Part shown: positions 34,084 through 46,105 of the stretch, piece by piece
Layout of the letters: each line of letters opens with the position of its first letter
Numbering within the stretch: the stretch's first letter is position 1
NCBI GenBank assembly: GCA_933207985.1
Contig: OW240918.1
Span: 114,820,843 to 114,884,842, forward strand
Source: Pelobates cultripes
Lineage: Eukaryota; Chordata; Amphibia; Anura; Pelobatidae
DNA: 64,000 bases
Direction: 5' to 3'
Position numbers and translations under genes: made by a program
Notes under the pieces: generated by a model
Database searches by the model: none
What the model was told of the DNA's origin: nothing
The model's input: the letters and a program-made list of their open reading frames with translations, nothing else

Positions 34084-35098
34084 CAACCAGAAAGCTCAGG
34101 AATGGGGCCATTGCCTGCTAATAAATGCTCCAGAAAAGTAGCTCCTGCTTGCTAACAGGTGGAGAAAGTGGCATCCCTTCTTGCCAACAGATCCCCGGGC
34201 ACTACAGAAAAATGGCCCCTGCTCACCAATACACACCCGGATACCCAGTAAAGTGAACCATGTTTGTCAATGCGTTTCACTTTCCTTAAGGGGTTCCAAA
34301 GTGGTATATGGAAAGTAACGTCCACTTTCCAGGGCTGTCTGACTTGCTGTTGGTAAGAAGGAGCAATTTTACTAGGTTGCCTTATTTGCCTGAATACTAG
34401 TTAGGTTAAAGCCTTTTGCCTAGACAAATGGTGTTTCAAAAGCCACATAACTATTTGCCTGAAATTACTATTTGCCTGAAATTGCTATTTGCCTACCTCA
34501 TATACATTGGCAGTTATGGGGCTAATTACACTCCTGTCTTGTATTCCTTAATTGCTGGAATAGGCACATTGAGCCCAACTTTGTGCAATTATTTTTGCAA
34601 TGCTTTCTAATAAAACGTGCTATTTTAACACTGTATACATTATATAGCATGTACATGGACATGGTAGCACATACACTAGTTATGTAAATTGTAAAATGGG
34701 TTAATATGGAACATTACACGAGAGTGCCTATTCATCTAGTATTCTCCCAGTATGCTAAAAGTTAAATGCTATTGACATAACAATTTAAGGAAATACTTGG
34801 TGGGGATCATGTTGTTTGTATGATCAGTGTCAGTTGCACACCAAGATAGTATTATCAAAGGGGTTATATCAGGGAATCACCTGGGGTGCACCTAGAAGAT
34901 GAATGAAATGTCTGTCCGTTTTTCTTTGATAACTGTGCCATGTTGTAAACATTACCTAAATACTGGGAATTATATATATAATTGTTATATTTTGGGGAGA
35001 ACTTGACAACAATTGAGTCCATCATTTGGGTGAATTCAAGCAAAAGCTGCATTTAAATTCTTATTAACCCTCCCCACTATGCGATCATCGGTGTTGCC
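34084..35098. other. Spacer with degenerate repeats, no gene
   Basis: Continuation of the roughly 45-bp degenerate array to about 34270, a small 'tatttgcctgaaattgc' repeat at 34450-34492, then unremarkable AT-rich DNA. Confidence 0.5.
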
Positions 35099-35593
35099 TT
35101 AAAGTGACACTCCACTGCCCAAATACAAAATAAATAAAAATCACTATTTAGTAGACATACCCTAACTGAAAAAATGGATGCATTTAATTCTGCATTTTTT
35201 TCCATTTGGGATTCATCTAAATACAGCCTGTAAAACCTGTGGTTATCTTGTATGCAGCCATTGCAAGCCCTCCACTTCTAGCCCAGCCCAGACTTTCTGT
35301 GACTGTCCAATCAAAGACTTCCAAATATAGCTCTATGAGAAGTGTTTGCGAGGCAGGTGCTCTGAGCTATTGCTGCCTCTTGAGTTTAGCTCCACTGAGC
35401 TAAACAACCAGTAAGTAACAGGACCTGTTTTCTGTTTGAAAGCCGGGGGGGGGGAGTAACCAGGTTAGTTTATTAAAATGCCAATTTCTATAGAAATCTA
35501 AACTTTTTGCAAAATGAAAAAAAAGGCACAATCTTCACACATAAAGCTTTTCAGCAAGCTAAAGTGATTTAGGGGTCTGGAGTGTCCCTTTAA
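35099..35593. mobile_element. TTAA-flanked short element, family B copy 1
   Basis: TTAA (35099-35102), then AGTGACACTCCACTG; right end 'ctggagtgtcccttTAA' (TTAA 35590-35593). Shares 'tgtccaatcaaagacttcc' and 'cttttcagcaagctaaag' with 36354-36831 and related DNA at 50331-50791. Non-coding. Confidence 0.8.
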
Positions 35594-36353
35594 AGAGTTG
35601 CTTCTAGCAGTGTATGTACATGTGGGAGTAGCATTAAAAGCTTGTATATGATTCACTACATATACAGATGTTTTCATGTGATCACTTAATCAGCTCAGTT
35701 GCATTAAAGAGCATGTCATGTTTTCAGATGGAGTTTCCCTTGAATTTCTTTAGAATTTGTGATTAGTCATATTAGGAAAATGAAAAATAGAAACACAGAT
35801 AAATTATTTTAAATTGTGAAAAGGGAACACTGCAAGCCATTTCAGTAACACTTTGTAATATACAATGCATATGTAACACAATGTATTTTATTTCTAAGGG
35901 ATCAATAGAAACATTACGTATTATCTGTTCTATTGAAGAAGCCTGAAGGCAAACATCCTATCAGTAGGTGGCGCTGTAATGTAAGTTCACTAAGCCTAAA
36001 TGCTACATAATGCAGAATACATCGTTTCTCAAAGCAAACAGAATGATACTTGTACAGAAATGTTATTCCAGCCACCACTAATGAGAAAATGGCATTTCTT
36101 GTTATTTAATTAGAAATTCAGGAATGTTGATTGAAGCAGCAGAGACATAAGTCTCTACAGTGTCTCCACACATAGCCTGTGTATTTATGTATTCATTTTA
36201 TATAGAAGAAAAATCTGCTTCTATATTCTTGGATCCTTAGGGAAATAATTAAACCGAGAAAACTATTTGAATATCTCTCTTCCCATTTCTAGGCTTTAGT
36301 TTGTATGTATGCAGATTTTACAGCTTTAACCTATGATAGTGAGCTCATAAAGG

Positions 36354-36831
36354 TTAAAGCAACACTCCGCAGTTCACATATAAAGTAAACAAAAAATCAC
36401 TGTTTAATAGATATACCCCAAATGTAAACTATTTTTTTTTTCATAGGGGGTATATATAAAAACAGCTTGCAAAACCTGCATTTCTCTTGTCTTTAGCCTT
36501 TTCAAGTCCTCCCCATCTAACCCCGCCCAGACTTTCTGTGTCTGTCCAATCAAAGACTTCCAATTCAGTTCAATGAGAAGTCTTTGTAAGTCAGGTGCTC
36601 CAGACAATTCCTCCCTCTTGAGTTTAGCTCCCCAGAGCTAACCAAACCAGAAAGTAACATGACCTGTTGTCTGCTTGAAAGCCTTGGGGGTGTAAAAAGG
36701 TTAATTTATAAAAGTGGTAATTTCTATTGAAATCTGTCCTTTTTGCAAAATGAAAAAAGAGGACACATTCTTCACACACAAAACTTTTCAGCAAGCTAAA
36801 GTGCTTTAGGGGTCTGGCATGTCCCTTTTAA
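36354..36831. mobile_element. TTAA-flanked short element, family B copy 2
   Basis: TTAA at 36354-36357 and 36828-36831, interior collinear with copy 1. Same orientation as copy 1, about 760 bp downstream. Confidence 0.8.
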
Positions 36832-37399
36832 GAGTTACTCTACGCAGCTTAACTAATACAGCTGGTTTTAATACCAGAAGTATCCTGTCCCATTTCCCTG
36901 TAATGGGGAAAACTGTTTAGCAACAATTTACTCTCCTAACTGGGATTCTGCAGGTTGCCAAAGGACCTAATGTGGCCAGTGATTATTTGTGACTTCTGCC
37001 GAGCTAGAAATCAAGCCAGCATCAGATGACCAACCAATAATTGCAGTTTGGCTGTAGAAATATGCACAGAATTGACATTAGCCAGCCCAAAACACTAGTT
37101 GCAGGCTGGCTAATGGCACCCCGATGACACTGCTGGAGGTGGTGTTACAGAAGAAGAAGAGGATTCAATTTAGTATGTGCAGTGTTTCGAAGTAAAATAC
37201 AGCACATACAGACTGCAGCCACAATGATCAATTCCAATCACTAAAGTGGTCATGATGTTTTGAGTAACCCTTAAATTTGTCAACACAAAGTATTGAGCAA
37301 TTTGTCCAATATGGAACTTGGGTTTAATGAGTTTCAAGATGTAAATTACAAAAAATAATGTAATACATAAAAGATATTCACACAGTAAAGGAGACTATA
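36832..37399. other. Spacer, no gene recognised
   Basis: No coding frame. Moderately repeat-like sequence at 37080-37270 that I could not place. Confidence 0.45.
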
Positions 37400-37570
37400 T
37401 TTAAAAGAAGAAAAACTACCACAACAAGAGGACATAGTCTTACATTAGAGGGGTAAAATTCTAAAAATAATATCAGGAAGTATTACTTTACTGAGAGGGT
37501 AGTGGATGCATGGAATAGCCTTTCAGCTGAAGTGGTAGAGGTTAACACAGTGAAGGAGTTTAAACATGCG
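37400..37570 (+). pseudogene. LINE reverse transcriptase C-terminal fragment
   Basis: One plus-strand frame reads 'FTERVVDAWNSLSAEVVEV' then 'TVKEFKHAWD', matching the closing motif of CR1/RTE-like LINE polymerases (WNSLP..VV...S...FK). About 45 codons survive, abutting an (ATT)n tract that is the tail of the next element. Confidence 0.5.
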
Positions 37571-38160
37571 TGGGATTATTATTATTATTATTATTATTAT
37601 GTTATTTATATAGCGCCATCAAATTCCACAGCTCTTTACAATGGGTGGATTAACAGACATGTAGTTGTAACCAGACAAGTTGGACACACAGGAACAGAGG
37701 GGTTGAGGACCCTGCTCAATGAGCTTACATGCTGGAGGGAGTGGGGTAAAATGACACAAACAGGTAAAGATAGTATTAGACTAGTGACAGTTGCAGAAGA
37801 GGAATCAGTCAGGAGCTATTAACAGTTTAATTGATACGCTTTTATGAAGAAGTGGGTTTTTAACAATTTTTTGAAGGAGTGGATACTGGATGAGCATCTA
37901 ACGGAGGAGGGAAAAAAGTTCAACAGGAACGGTGCAGCCCTCGAGAAATTTGAAGACGAGCATCAGAGGTGGGAGTACGGACAGAAGATAGAGGTCTTCA
38001 GCAGATCGTAAGGGCCTACATGGGACATACTTGTGTATAAGGGAGGATAGATAGGTGGGAGCAGCATTATGTAGAGATTTGAAAGCAAGAACCAGAAATT
38101 TTAAATTGAGCTCTATATCTTATAGGAAGCCAACTGTACAAATGCTATCACCTCAGTGGT
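37571..38160 (-). mobile_element. L2-type LINE 3' end, minus strand
   Basis: Starts with the tail, (ATT)n then 'tatatagcgccatcaaattc'. On the minus strand there are traces of the same C-terminal reverse-transcriptase region as at 38165 (an LRSAEDL-like motif near 37990-38010). The 3' UTR resembles the + strand tail at 61931-62160. 5'-truncated. Confidence 0.75.
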
Positions 38161-38164
38161 CTTA

Positions 38165-38830
38165 CGTGTTCCCATATTGCACCGCTGCAATCTATAAGGA
38201 ATGCAGTGGCGAGGCTCATTTTCCTGTCCGCCCGCACCTCCCACGCCTCCCCCCTCTGTCAGTCCTTACATTGGCTTCCAGTTAGATATAGGGCTCAATT
38301 CAAGATTCTGGTGCTTGCTTACAAGTCCTTATAATGCTGCTCCAACCTACCTATCCTCCCTAATACACAAGTATGTCCCGTCGAGGCCCCTGCGCTCTGC
38401 CGAAGACCTACGTCTATCCTCTGTCTGTACTCCGACATCTGATGCTCCCCTCCAAGACTTCTCCAAAGCTGCACATTTTCTGTGGAACTCCCTTCTACAT
38501 TAGATTTTCACCCAGTCTCCACCCCTTCAAAAAATCTTTGAAAACACACTTCTTCAGGAAAGCATATCAATTAAACTGTTAGCGGGTTTTCACCCCTCCT
38601 CCCCCCCATGACTCCTCTACTGCTTTTCTAGCAATCTATTTCATTACCCCTACTTATACGCTTTGTGTCACTATACCCCACTCCCTTTGGCATTTAAGCT
38701 CATTGAGCAGGGCCCTCAACCCCTATGTTCCTGTACTTCCAGTTGTCTGGTTACAATTATGTGTCTTTTAGTCCACCCATTCTCCAGCGCTACGGAATTT
38801 TCTGGCGCTATATAAATAATAAAATAATAA
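38165..38830 (+). mobile_element. L2-type LINE 3' end, plus strand
   Basis: The coding remnant contains 'APTYLSSLIHKYVPSRPLRS', 'LQDFSKAAHFLWNSLLH' and 'PFKKSLKTHFFRKAYQL', with small frame changes, and a stop near 38582. The 3' UTR ends 'ggcgctatataaataataaa'. It faces the copy at 37571-38160 5' end to 5' end, with almost no spacer between them. Confidence 0.8.
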
Positions 38831-39316
38831 AAATAGTGAAACTTTCTGTACTGTTGAAAGCAAGGGGTGAGCATACATTTTGAGCAACTTTACATTAATT
38901 GTATTTTTTTCTTATATCAGGGAAAGTCAACTTGACTGCAATTCAGTTGCTATAACGTTACAATTCATGTGGGCTATTTTCAAATAAATCATAAAGCAGC
39001 ACTGATATACAACATATTGGATCTATTTGTGCTCAATTTGGCTCAATGCAGTTTCAGTTTGATTGATAATGAATACAATAAAAGGGATATCACATGCACC
39101 AACAAAGCTTTAATGCGTTTGTTAGGTTTGGCCTCATTACTATGCTGAGGGTTTTTTTGTGTGTGTGTGGTTTTTGTTGCAGGCTCAAATCAGGGGTATT
39201 CACTAAAGTGAGAATAAAAAGTAAATTTAAAGTGAATTTAAAATTTAAGGGCAAAATAAGTGAACTGGAAACATTTTCTAATTCAGCTATGCTTTCAGTT
39301 CGGCTGCTTTGGCCTC
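38831..39316. other. Spacer, no gene recognised
   Basis: AT-rich; short frames only. Confidence 0.5.
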
Positions 39317-39827
39317 AAAGGGACACTATAGTCCCCAAAATAACTTTAGCTTAATAAAGCAGTTTTTGTGTATGGATCATCCCTCTGAGCTTCACTGCGC
39401 AAATCTCTGCCACTAAGAAGTTAAATCACTTGTATTTCTGTTTATGCACCTCCCCTGGCCATGACTGACATAACCTGCATGAAAACAACATTATTTAATT
39501 TTCAATCAGATGTAACCTATTTTAAAAGTTTTTATCTCCTGCTCTGCAAATTGAACTTTAATTAAATACAGGTGGCCCCTGCAGGTCCTGGTGGGCTATT
39601 AACAGAGAAGGAAATAAATTCTAAATTAAGCAGCACTTGCAACAAAGGAAGTGTAAACATTAGATGACTCTTTACAGGAAGTGTTTAGGAAGGCTGTGAA
39701 AGTCACATGCAGGGAGGTGTGCTTAGGGCTGCATTTATTGAGCAGGCACATTTCAGGGGGATCTACACAACAAAACAGGTTCATAACGTTAAAGTTTTTT
39801 TGGTGACTATAGACTATAGTGTTTAAA
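39317..39827. mobile_element. Short element with AAAGGGACACTATAG end
   Basis: Left end 'aaagggacactatagtcccc', right end 'ggtgactatagactatagtg' then tttaaa. About 510 bp, AT-rich interior, non-coding. Related to the TTAA elements by its termini; flanking TTAA is visible only at the right. Confidence 0.65.
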
Positions 39828-40548
39828 TTTGAAATTCAGATTGTATTCAGTTGGAAATCTCACTGTAGTGAATAATCCTGTAAATGTTTTCCGGAAGGCT
39901 GCACCATAAGCCTGCCTCCTTAGCCACGCCCCGTTACCCCAGAAAAAAAGACTTCCTTATCAAATGTATGCACGCTGTTCAGCCACTCAAGAGCTTTGAG
40001 CAACAAAACAACCTGCATTAGAAGGAGAGGGCACCCAGGGAGATATATAGTAAGAATAAAACTACAGCTTTGCTGCTCCCATAAGCACCTGTGTCACCGA
40101 ACAGTACTTAGTCAGGGAGTTGGTCGACTGGCTGTTACCACCTCAACGGCGGCATAATTCCCAGGTGCTGAGTAACAGTTCTTGCTGCTGAGGTCAGTTC
40201 AGTTCTCATGTTTATTTGTAGCGAGCCTCTAGTTTCCGTGGCATAAGAGAGTAAATTCAGTTCGGCCTGTTAAACTCATGTTTTCTACTCTATATAATAT
40301 TCTACTTAGCTCTGTACTATCAATGCAGGTCTAGGCCTTCTGCTAATTAACAGTATTTTCCATTTCTAATTCATGTTTGTGCATTACCTGCAGTTTATCT
40401 AAATCTGTTAATCCTACATCTGTCACCCTTTTCTTATCTTTTCTATTAAAAAAATGTGCAGCATATCTTGACATTTCATGCTCAATCTATATGCCTCTTG
40501 TCATTGTTTATATATATATATATATATGCATATATATATATATATATA
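39828..40548. other. Spacer ending in a (TA)n tract
   Basis: No gene seen. (TA)n at about 40508-40548 is the target of the next transposon. Confidence 0.5.
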
Positions 40549-42110
40549 CAGGGAGTGCAGAATTATTAGGCAAGTTGTATTTTTGAGGATTAATTTTATT
40601 ATTGAACAACAACCATGTTCTCAATGAACCCAAAAAACTCATTAATATCAAAGCTGAATATTTTTGGAAGTAGTTTTTAGTTTGTTTTTAGTTTTAGCTA
40701 TGTTAGGGGGATATCTGTGTGTGTAGGTGACTATTACTGTGCATAATTATTAGGCAACTTAACAAAAAAACAAATATATACCCATTTCAATTATTTATTA
40801 TTACCAGTGAAACCAATATAACATCTCAACATTCACAAATATACATTTCTGACATTCAAAAACAAAACAAAAACAAATCAGTGACCAATATAGCCACCTT
40901 TCTTTGCAAGGACACTCAAAAGCCTGCCATCCATGGATTCTGTCAGTGTTTTGATCTGTTCACCATCAACATTGCGTGCAGCAGCAACCACAGCCTCCCA
41001 GACACTGTTCAGAGAGGTGTACTGTTTTCCCTCCTTGTAAATCTCACATTTGATGATGGACCACAGGTTCTCAATGGGGTTCTGATCAGGTGAACAAGGA
41101 GGCCATGTCATTAGATTTTCTTCTTTTATACCCTTTCTTGCAGCCACGCTGTGGAGTACTTGGACGCGTGTGATGGAGCATTGTCCTGCATGAAAATCAT
41201 GTTTTTCTTGAAGGATGCATACTTCTTCCTGTACCACTGCTTGAAGAAGGTGTCTTCCAGGAACTGGCAGTAGGACTGGGAGTTGAGCTTGACTCCATCC
41301 TCAACCCTAAAAGGCCCCACAAGCTCATCTTTGATGATACCAGCCCAAACCAGTACTCCACCTCCACCTTGCTGGCATCTGAGTCGGACTGGAGCTCTCT
41401 GCCCTTTACCAATCCAGCCACGGGCCCATCCATCTGGCCCATCAAGACTCACTCTCATTTCATCAGTCCATAAAACCTTAGAAAAATCAGTCTTGAGATA
41501 TTTCTTGGCCCAGTCTTGACGCTTCAGCTTGTGTGTCTTGTTCAGTGGTGGTCGTCTTTCAGCCTTTCTTACCTTGGCCATGTCTCTGAGTATTGCACAC
41601 CTTGTGCTTTGGGCACTCCAGTGATGTTGCAGCTCTGAAATATGGCCAAACTGGTGGCAAGTGGCATCGTGGCAGCTGCACGCTTGACTTTTCTCAGTTC
41701 ATGGGCAGTTATTTTGCGCCTTGGTTTTTCCACACGCTTCTTGCGACCCTGCTGACTATTTTGAATGAAACGCTTGATTGTTCGATGATCACGCTTCAGA
41801 AGCTTTGCAATTTTAAGAGTGCTGCATTCCTCTGCAAGATATCTCACTATTTGTGACTTTTCTGAGCCTGTCAAGTCCTTCTTTTGACCCATTTTGCCAA
41901 AGGAAAGGAAGTTGCCTAATAATTATGCACACCTGATATAGGGTGTTGATGTCATTAGACCACACACCTTCACATTACAGAGATGCACATCACCTAATAT
42001 GCTTAATTGGTAGTAGGCTTTCGAGCCTATACAGCTTGGAGTAAGACAACATGCATAAAGAGGATGATGTGGTCAAAATACTCATTTGCCTAATAATTCT
42101 GCACTCCCTG
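40549..42110 (-). mobile_element. Tc1/mariner DD37E transposon, second copy
   Basis: Same ends and length (1562 bp) as 27145-28707, with only scattered single-base differences. Inserted in a (TA)n tract; a (GA)n tract follows immediately. The transposase gene is frameshifted. Confidence 0.95.
40878..41892 (-). pseudogene. DD37E transposase with two frameshifts
   Basis: Collinear with the intact gene at 27473-28489. One base is lost in a T-run near 41610 (after 'FQSCNITGVPK') and one near 41141 (within 'YSTAWL'), splitting the gene into frames 41569-41892, 41126-41581 and 40878-41237. The first two Asp motifs survive; the third reads 'SPDQNPIE' instead of 'SPDLNPIE'. It cannot make active protein, but its inverted repeats could still be recognised by protein from the intact copy. 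Confidence 0.93.
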
Positions 42111-42152
42111 TATAGAGAGAGAGAGAGAGAGAGAGCGAGAGCGAGAGAGAGA
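42111..42152. repeat. (GA)n microsatellite
   Basis: 'tagagagagaga' with two C interruptions, directly at the right end of the transposon. Confidence 0.9.
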
Positions 42153-43141
42153 GAAATACAGTATGTTAATTAGGCCAAAATCTATCAAATGCATTAAAAT
42201 TGTATTGGTGCGTAAAGTGTTCCTTTAAGCGCCAGGTGTTTTGTTTTTTTTCTAGACAAATTGAAGAGAATTGAGCCAAATGGCATTTAGTGAAGAGATA
42301 CTAAAAAAGAGACATGTAGCTGGGAAATCTGCCACCAATGTTCTTTATTTGGCAGCCACAAATAACAAATATGATTTATGCAAAGTAATAAAACAGGAAA
42401 AGATCTAATCACCTCTTCTGCCTTGACCTTAGTGTCTTCACCTCCACTCTGACCTCTGAGACTGGTCTCTACATTACAGGGATATAAATAGATTTAAAAT
42501 AAGCAGCTAAGCAGAAAGAAGAGGTTAAAGGCCCTGTTGTGAAACATTGGGCCATGTTAATCTAGATAAGTACTGATGCTTTTCTGGGTCTGTTTTTGTC
42601 CTGATAAATATGCCTCATTATGTTCCAAATAAAAGAGCCATGCAATGTGTAAATGTGCTACTGAAGATATATCAAAATGGCGACCCGGTTTAAAATAAAA
42701 GGCAAACGCAACATGCAGGCAGTTTTTATGCTCTGCAGATTGACATACCTCTATTTTAGGTGGCAAGTTTGCTATAATGTATGTTAATGATATGATTTAT
42801 ATTTTATGTTCTGTATCATTCAAACATTGAAGAATTAAAGGGAAACTACTATCACAGTATATACCTTGTCTGAGGAAACTGATTTTGGTGGGACAGTCAC
42901 AATTTTCAGGCTCTATCCTGTAATCCTTCATTTGTTCCATGGTGTTCTGATTTTGGGAACTGTCCCCCAAAAAATGTAGCATGAGCACATCATTAGATAT
43001 GCTCATGCTATACTCAGGGCTCTGGGATGCTGCATTGAGTCCTGAAGCAGTGCTTCCTGCATAGTCTGCTCTCACTGTGCTGGCCTATTTGATTGGCAGG
43101 CAGTCTGTGCATTCATGCCTGTGTGTTCATGCAATGCCACT
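42153..43141. other. Spacer, no gene recognised
   Basis: Short frames only on both strands. Ordinary AT-rich DNA. Confidence 0.5.
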
Positions 43142-43760
43142 CAGAGGCGGCTCTAGACTTTATGAGGCCTTAGGCGCAACTCAAACATGAGGCCCCACTA
43201 ACAAAAAAGGGATTAAAAATAGAGTTGCAATACACGCACACTGTCACATATACACATTTACCTGTGTATGTGCCTGAGAGTGTGTCTGACAGAGAGTATC
43301 CTTGTGTGTGTGTGTGTGTGTGAATGTATGTCTTTATGAGTATGTTTAGATTTTTGTCTGGGACCGTATTTGTATGGGGTAGCTGCTTGAAGTGTGTTGT
43401 GTGTATGGGGGTCCGCCTGTGGCCTTTGTGCATTGTGTTTATGGCAAAGCTATGTTTCCTGACCTTGTGTGTAAGATAAATGTCTTCAGTTGGTGACTGT
43501 GACAAGGTGAGTAAAGGGGTATCAGTGACAGGGAGAGTGTGACAGGGCCAAGGGGGTAAATTCTCTGCGGACCAGTGTCTCTGATGGCTGGCCAGGCGGA
43601 GAGGAGGGGCTTCACATCAGACAACATTCTGAGTAAGCCACCAGGGCCCCTCCTGGTGTCAGGTCCTCAGCCACTGACCGAGGACCCAACACAGTCTGCC
43701 CTAAGCCAGCGCGAGGCCTTAGGCGGCCGCCTAAACCTCCTGATTAGAGAGCTGGCCCTG
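43142..43760. mobile_element. hAT-type non-autonomous element, 619 bp
   Basis: Left end CAGAGGCGGCTCTAGAC, right end the inverse of CAGGGCCAGCTCTCTAA. Both ends also carry 'aggccttaggcg' subterminally. Flanked by atgccact (43134-43141) and atgccagt (43761-43768), 7 of 8 identical. A TG-rich microsatellite occupies the middle. No transposase. Confidence 0.8.
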
Positions 43761-43974
43761 ATGCCAGTCATACGGGTGGACCCACCACATTTCCAAATGA
43801 TCTTGCAACAACAACTGCATCACTGGCCTGCCACCTTTACTCTCTCCCATCAGTTACCCCGCTTCTCGGGGTGCCGATGTTGGAGGTATGTTCATGTTTG
43901 AAACTAATCCCTGGGCTGACAACAACACTATGGACAAATTGGAATAGAATGTGGGGTAGTTTCCTCATTATATA

Positions 43975-45406
43975 CAGTATTTCCCAAAAGTGAACACACC
44001 CCTCACATTTTTGTAAATATTTTATAACTTTTCATTTAACAACACTGAAGAAAATACACTCTGCTACAAGGTAAAGTAGTAAGTGTACAGCCTGTATAAC
44101 AGTGTAAATTCGCTGTCCCCTCAAAATAACTCAACACACAGCCATTAATGTCTAAATCGTTGTCAACAAAAGTGAGAACACCCATAAGTGGAAATGTCCA
44201 TATTGGGCCCAAAGTTTCAATATTTTGTGTGGCCACCATTATTTTCCAGCACTGCCTTAACCCTCATGGGAATGGAGTTCACCAGAGCTTCACAGGTTGC
44301 CACTGGAGTCCTCTTCCACTCCTCCATGACAACATCACGGAGCTGGTGGACCTTGTGCTCCCCAACCTTTTGTTTGAGGATGCCCCACAGGTGCTCAATA
44401 GGCCTTCATGGTTCCCTCAATGAACTGTAGCTCCCCAGTGCCAGCAGCACTCATGAAGGCCCAGACCATGACACTCCCACCACCATGCTTGACTGTACGC
44501 AAGACACACTTGTCTTTGTACTCCTCACCTGGTTGCCACCACACACGCTTGACACCATCTGAACCAAATAAGTTTATATTGGTCTCATCAGACCACAGGA
44601 GATGGTTCCAGTAATCCATGTCCTTAGTCTGCTTGTCATCAGCAAACTGTTTGCGGGCTTTCTTGTGTATCATCTTTAGAAGAGGCTTCCTTCTGGGACG
44701 ATAGCCATGCAGACCAATTTGATGCAGTGTGCGGCGTATGGTCTGAGCACTGACAGGCTGACCCCTCACCCCTTCAACCTCTGCAGCAATGCTGGCAGAA
44801 CTCATACGTCCCAAAGACAACCTCTGGATATGATGCTGAGCACGTGCACTCAACTTCTTTGGTTGACCATGGCGAGGCGTGTACTGAGTGGAACCTGTCC
44901 TGTGAAACCGCTGTATGGTCTTGCCCACCGTGCTGCAGCTCAGTTTCAGGGTCTTGGCAATCTTTTTATAGCCTAGGCCATCTTTACGTAGAGCAACAAT
45001 TCTTTTTTTCAGATCCTCAAAGGGTTCTTTGCCACGAGGTGCCATGTTGAACTTCCAGTGACCAGTCTGAGAGAGTGTGAGAGCGATAACACCAAATTTA
45101 ACCTGCTCCCTATTTACACCTTGTAACACCGAGTCACATGACACTGGGGAGGGAAAATGGCTAATTGGGCCCAATTTGGACATTTCCACTTAGGAGTGTA
45201 CTCACTTTTGTTGCCAACGGTTTAGACATTAATGGCTGTGTGATGGCTGTGTGTTGAGGGGACAGCAAATGTACACTGTTATACAGCCTGTACACTTACT
45301 ACTTTACATGGTAGCAGAGTGTCATTTCTTCAGTGTTGTCACATGAAAAGATATAATAAAATAGTTACAAAAATGTGAGGGGTGTACTCACTTTTGTGAA
45401 ATACTG
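43975..45406 (-). mobile_element. Tc1/mariner transposon with internal deletion
   Basis: Ends CAGTATTTCCCAAAAGTGA and the inverse of CAGTATTTCACAAAAGTGA, each beside TA. Inverted repeats of over 200 bp (43975-44215 against about 45170-45406). Total 1432 bp. Confidence 0.93.
44217..45045 (-). pseudogene. Tc1 transposase lacking the middle of its catalytic domain
   Basis: Starts at the ATG at 45045 with 'MAPRGKEPFEDLKKRIV', DNA-binding region intact, then 'LLWSDETNINLFG' (first Asp). After 'LQFIEGTM' (near 44420) the sequence jumps to 'IEHLWGILKQKVGEHK' (Glu) in another frame and runs to the normal end 'ENNGGHTKY'. The segment with the second Asp and the residues up to 'SPDLNP' is missing, roughly 50 codons compared with the Tc1 gene at 19445. 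Inactive; an internally deleted copy that would need outside transposase. Confidence 0.9.
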
Positions 45407-45827
45407 TATGTACACCTGTCAGCAGTCCCAAGTCTGGTGATAGAGTACTAGTTTGGGACCAGAGTCATACTGTTACCAGAAAACACAGGTATGTCATTCA
45501 ATAAAATAGTAACTCTACAAGGATACATAAGTCCAATACAAGGAATTTCTGCGCATGCAAGAGTCCTTGTATAGCATTGCAGAGGGTAACAGTAGGATGG
45601 CTATCAAATTGATGTGTCAGTCAGCACTCACCAAGTTGTCATAATGTATTCTATAGTTGCTTGCTTTTCTTACTGGCAGGAATTCTTCTTGGCCATCCCA
45701 ACTTTCATTTCTCTCTATGCAGGGAAGTATACGAGGTCTGTTGTATCCAGTATCCAGCCATATAATATGAAAAATAGAGACAGTTAATGAAGAAGATGCA
45801 AGAAAAATTATGCATAGGACAATGATG
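45407..45827. other. Spacer, no gene recognised
   Basis: No frame or repeat recognised. Confidence 0.45.
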
Positions 45828-46105
45828 CTTTAGTCACCTTCAAAGTAGGCACCTTGGGACTTCACACAGTTCTCCCAGCATCTCTCCCACTGTTCAAAAC
45901 ACTCTGCAAAATACTTTTTTGTAATCGCCATTAGCTGCCTCATTGTATTAACCTGAATCTTATCGACAGTCTCAAATCTCTTCACTTTCGAAGGTGATTT
46001 TAGTATTGGGAAAAGTTGCAGGGAACCAAATTTTTTAGCAGATTCTCAAACATCTTTAAAGCGTTTGAGCCACACTTTTATTTGAGCTGCACTCGTTGCA
46101 TCGTC
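45828..46105 (-). pseudogene. mariner-type transposase fragment
   Basis: On the minus strand: 'TSAAQIKVWLKRFKD' (N-terminal DNA-binding style), a stop, then 'VKRFETVDKIQ', 'CFEQWERCWENCV' and the end 'GAYFEGD' followed by a stop. The C-terminal motif WxxRWxxC...YFEGD is known from mariner/SETMAR-like transposases. N- and C-terminal parts are fused with the catalytic middle missing. Upstream it is cut by an hAT-type end at 46102. Confidence 0.55.

Noticed and set aside
37571..38830. Twin-priming inversion of a single LINE
   Set aside because: Both halves are complete 3' ends with separate tails and different 3' UTR sequence.
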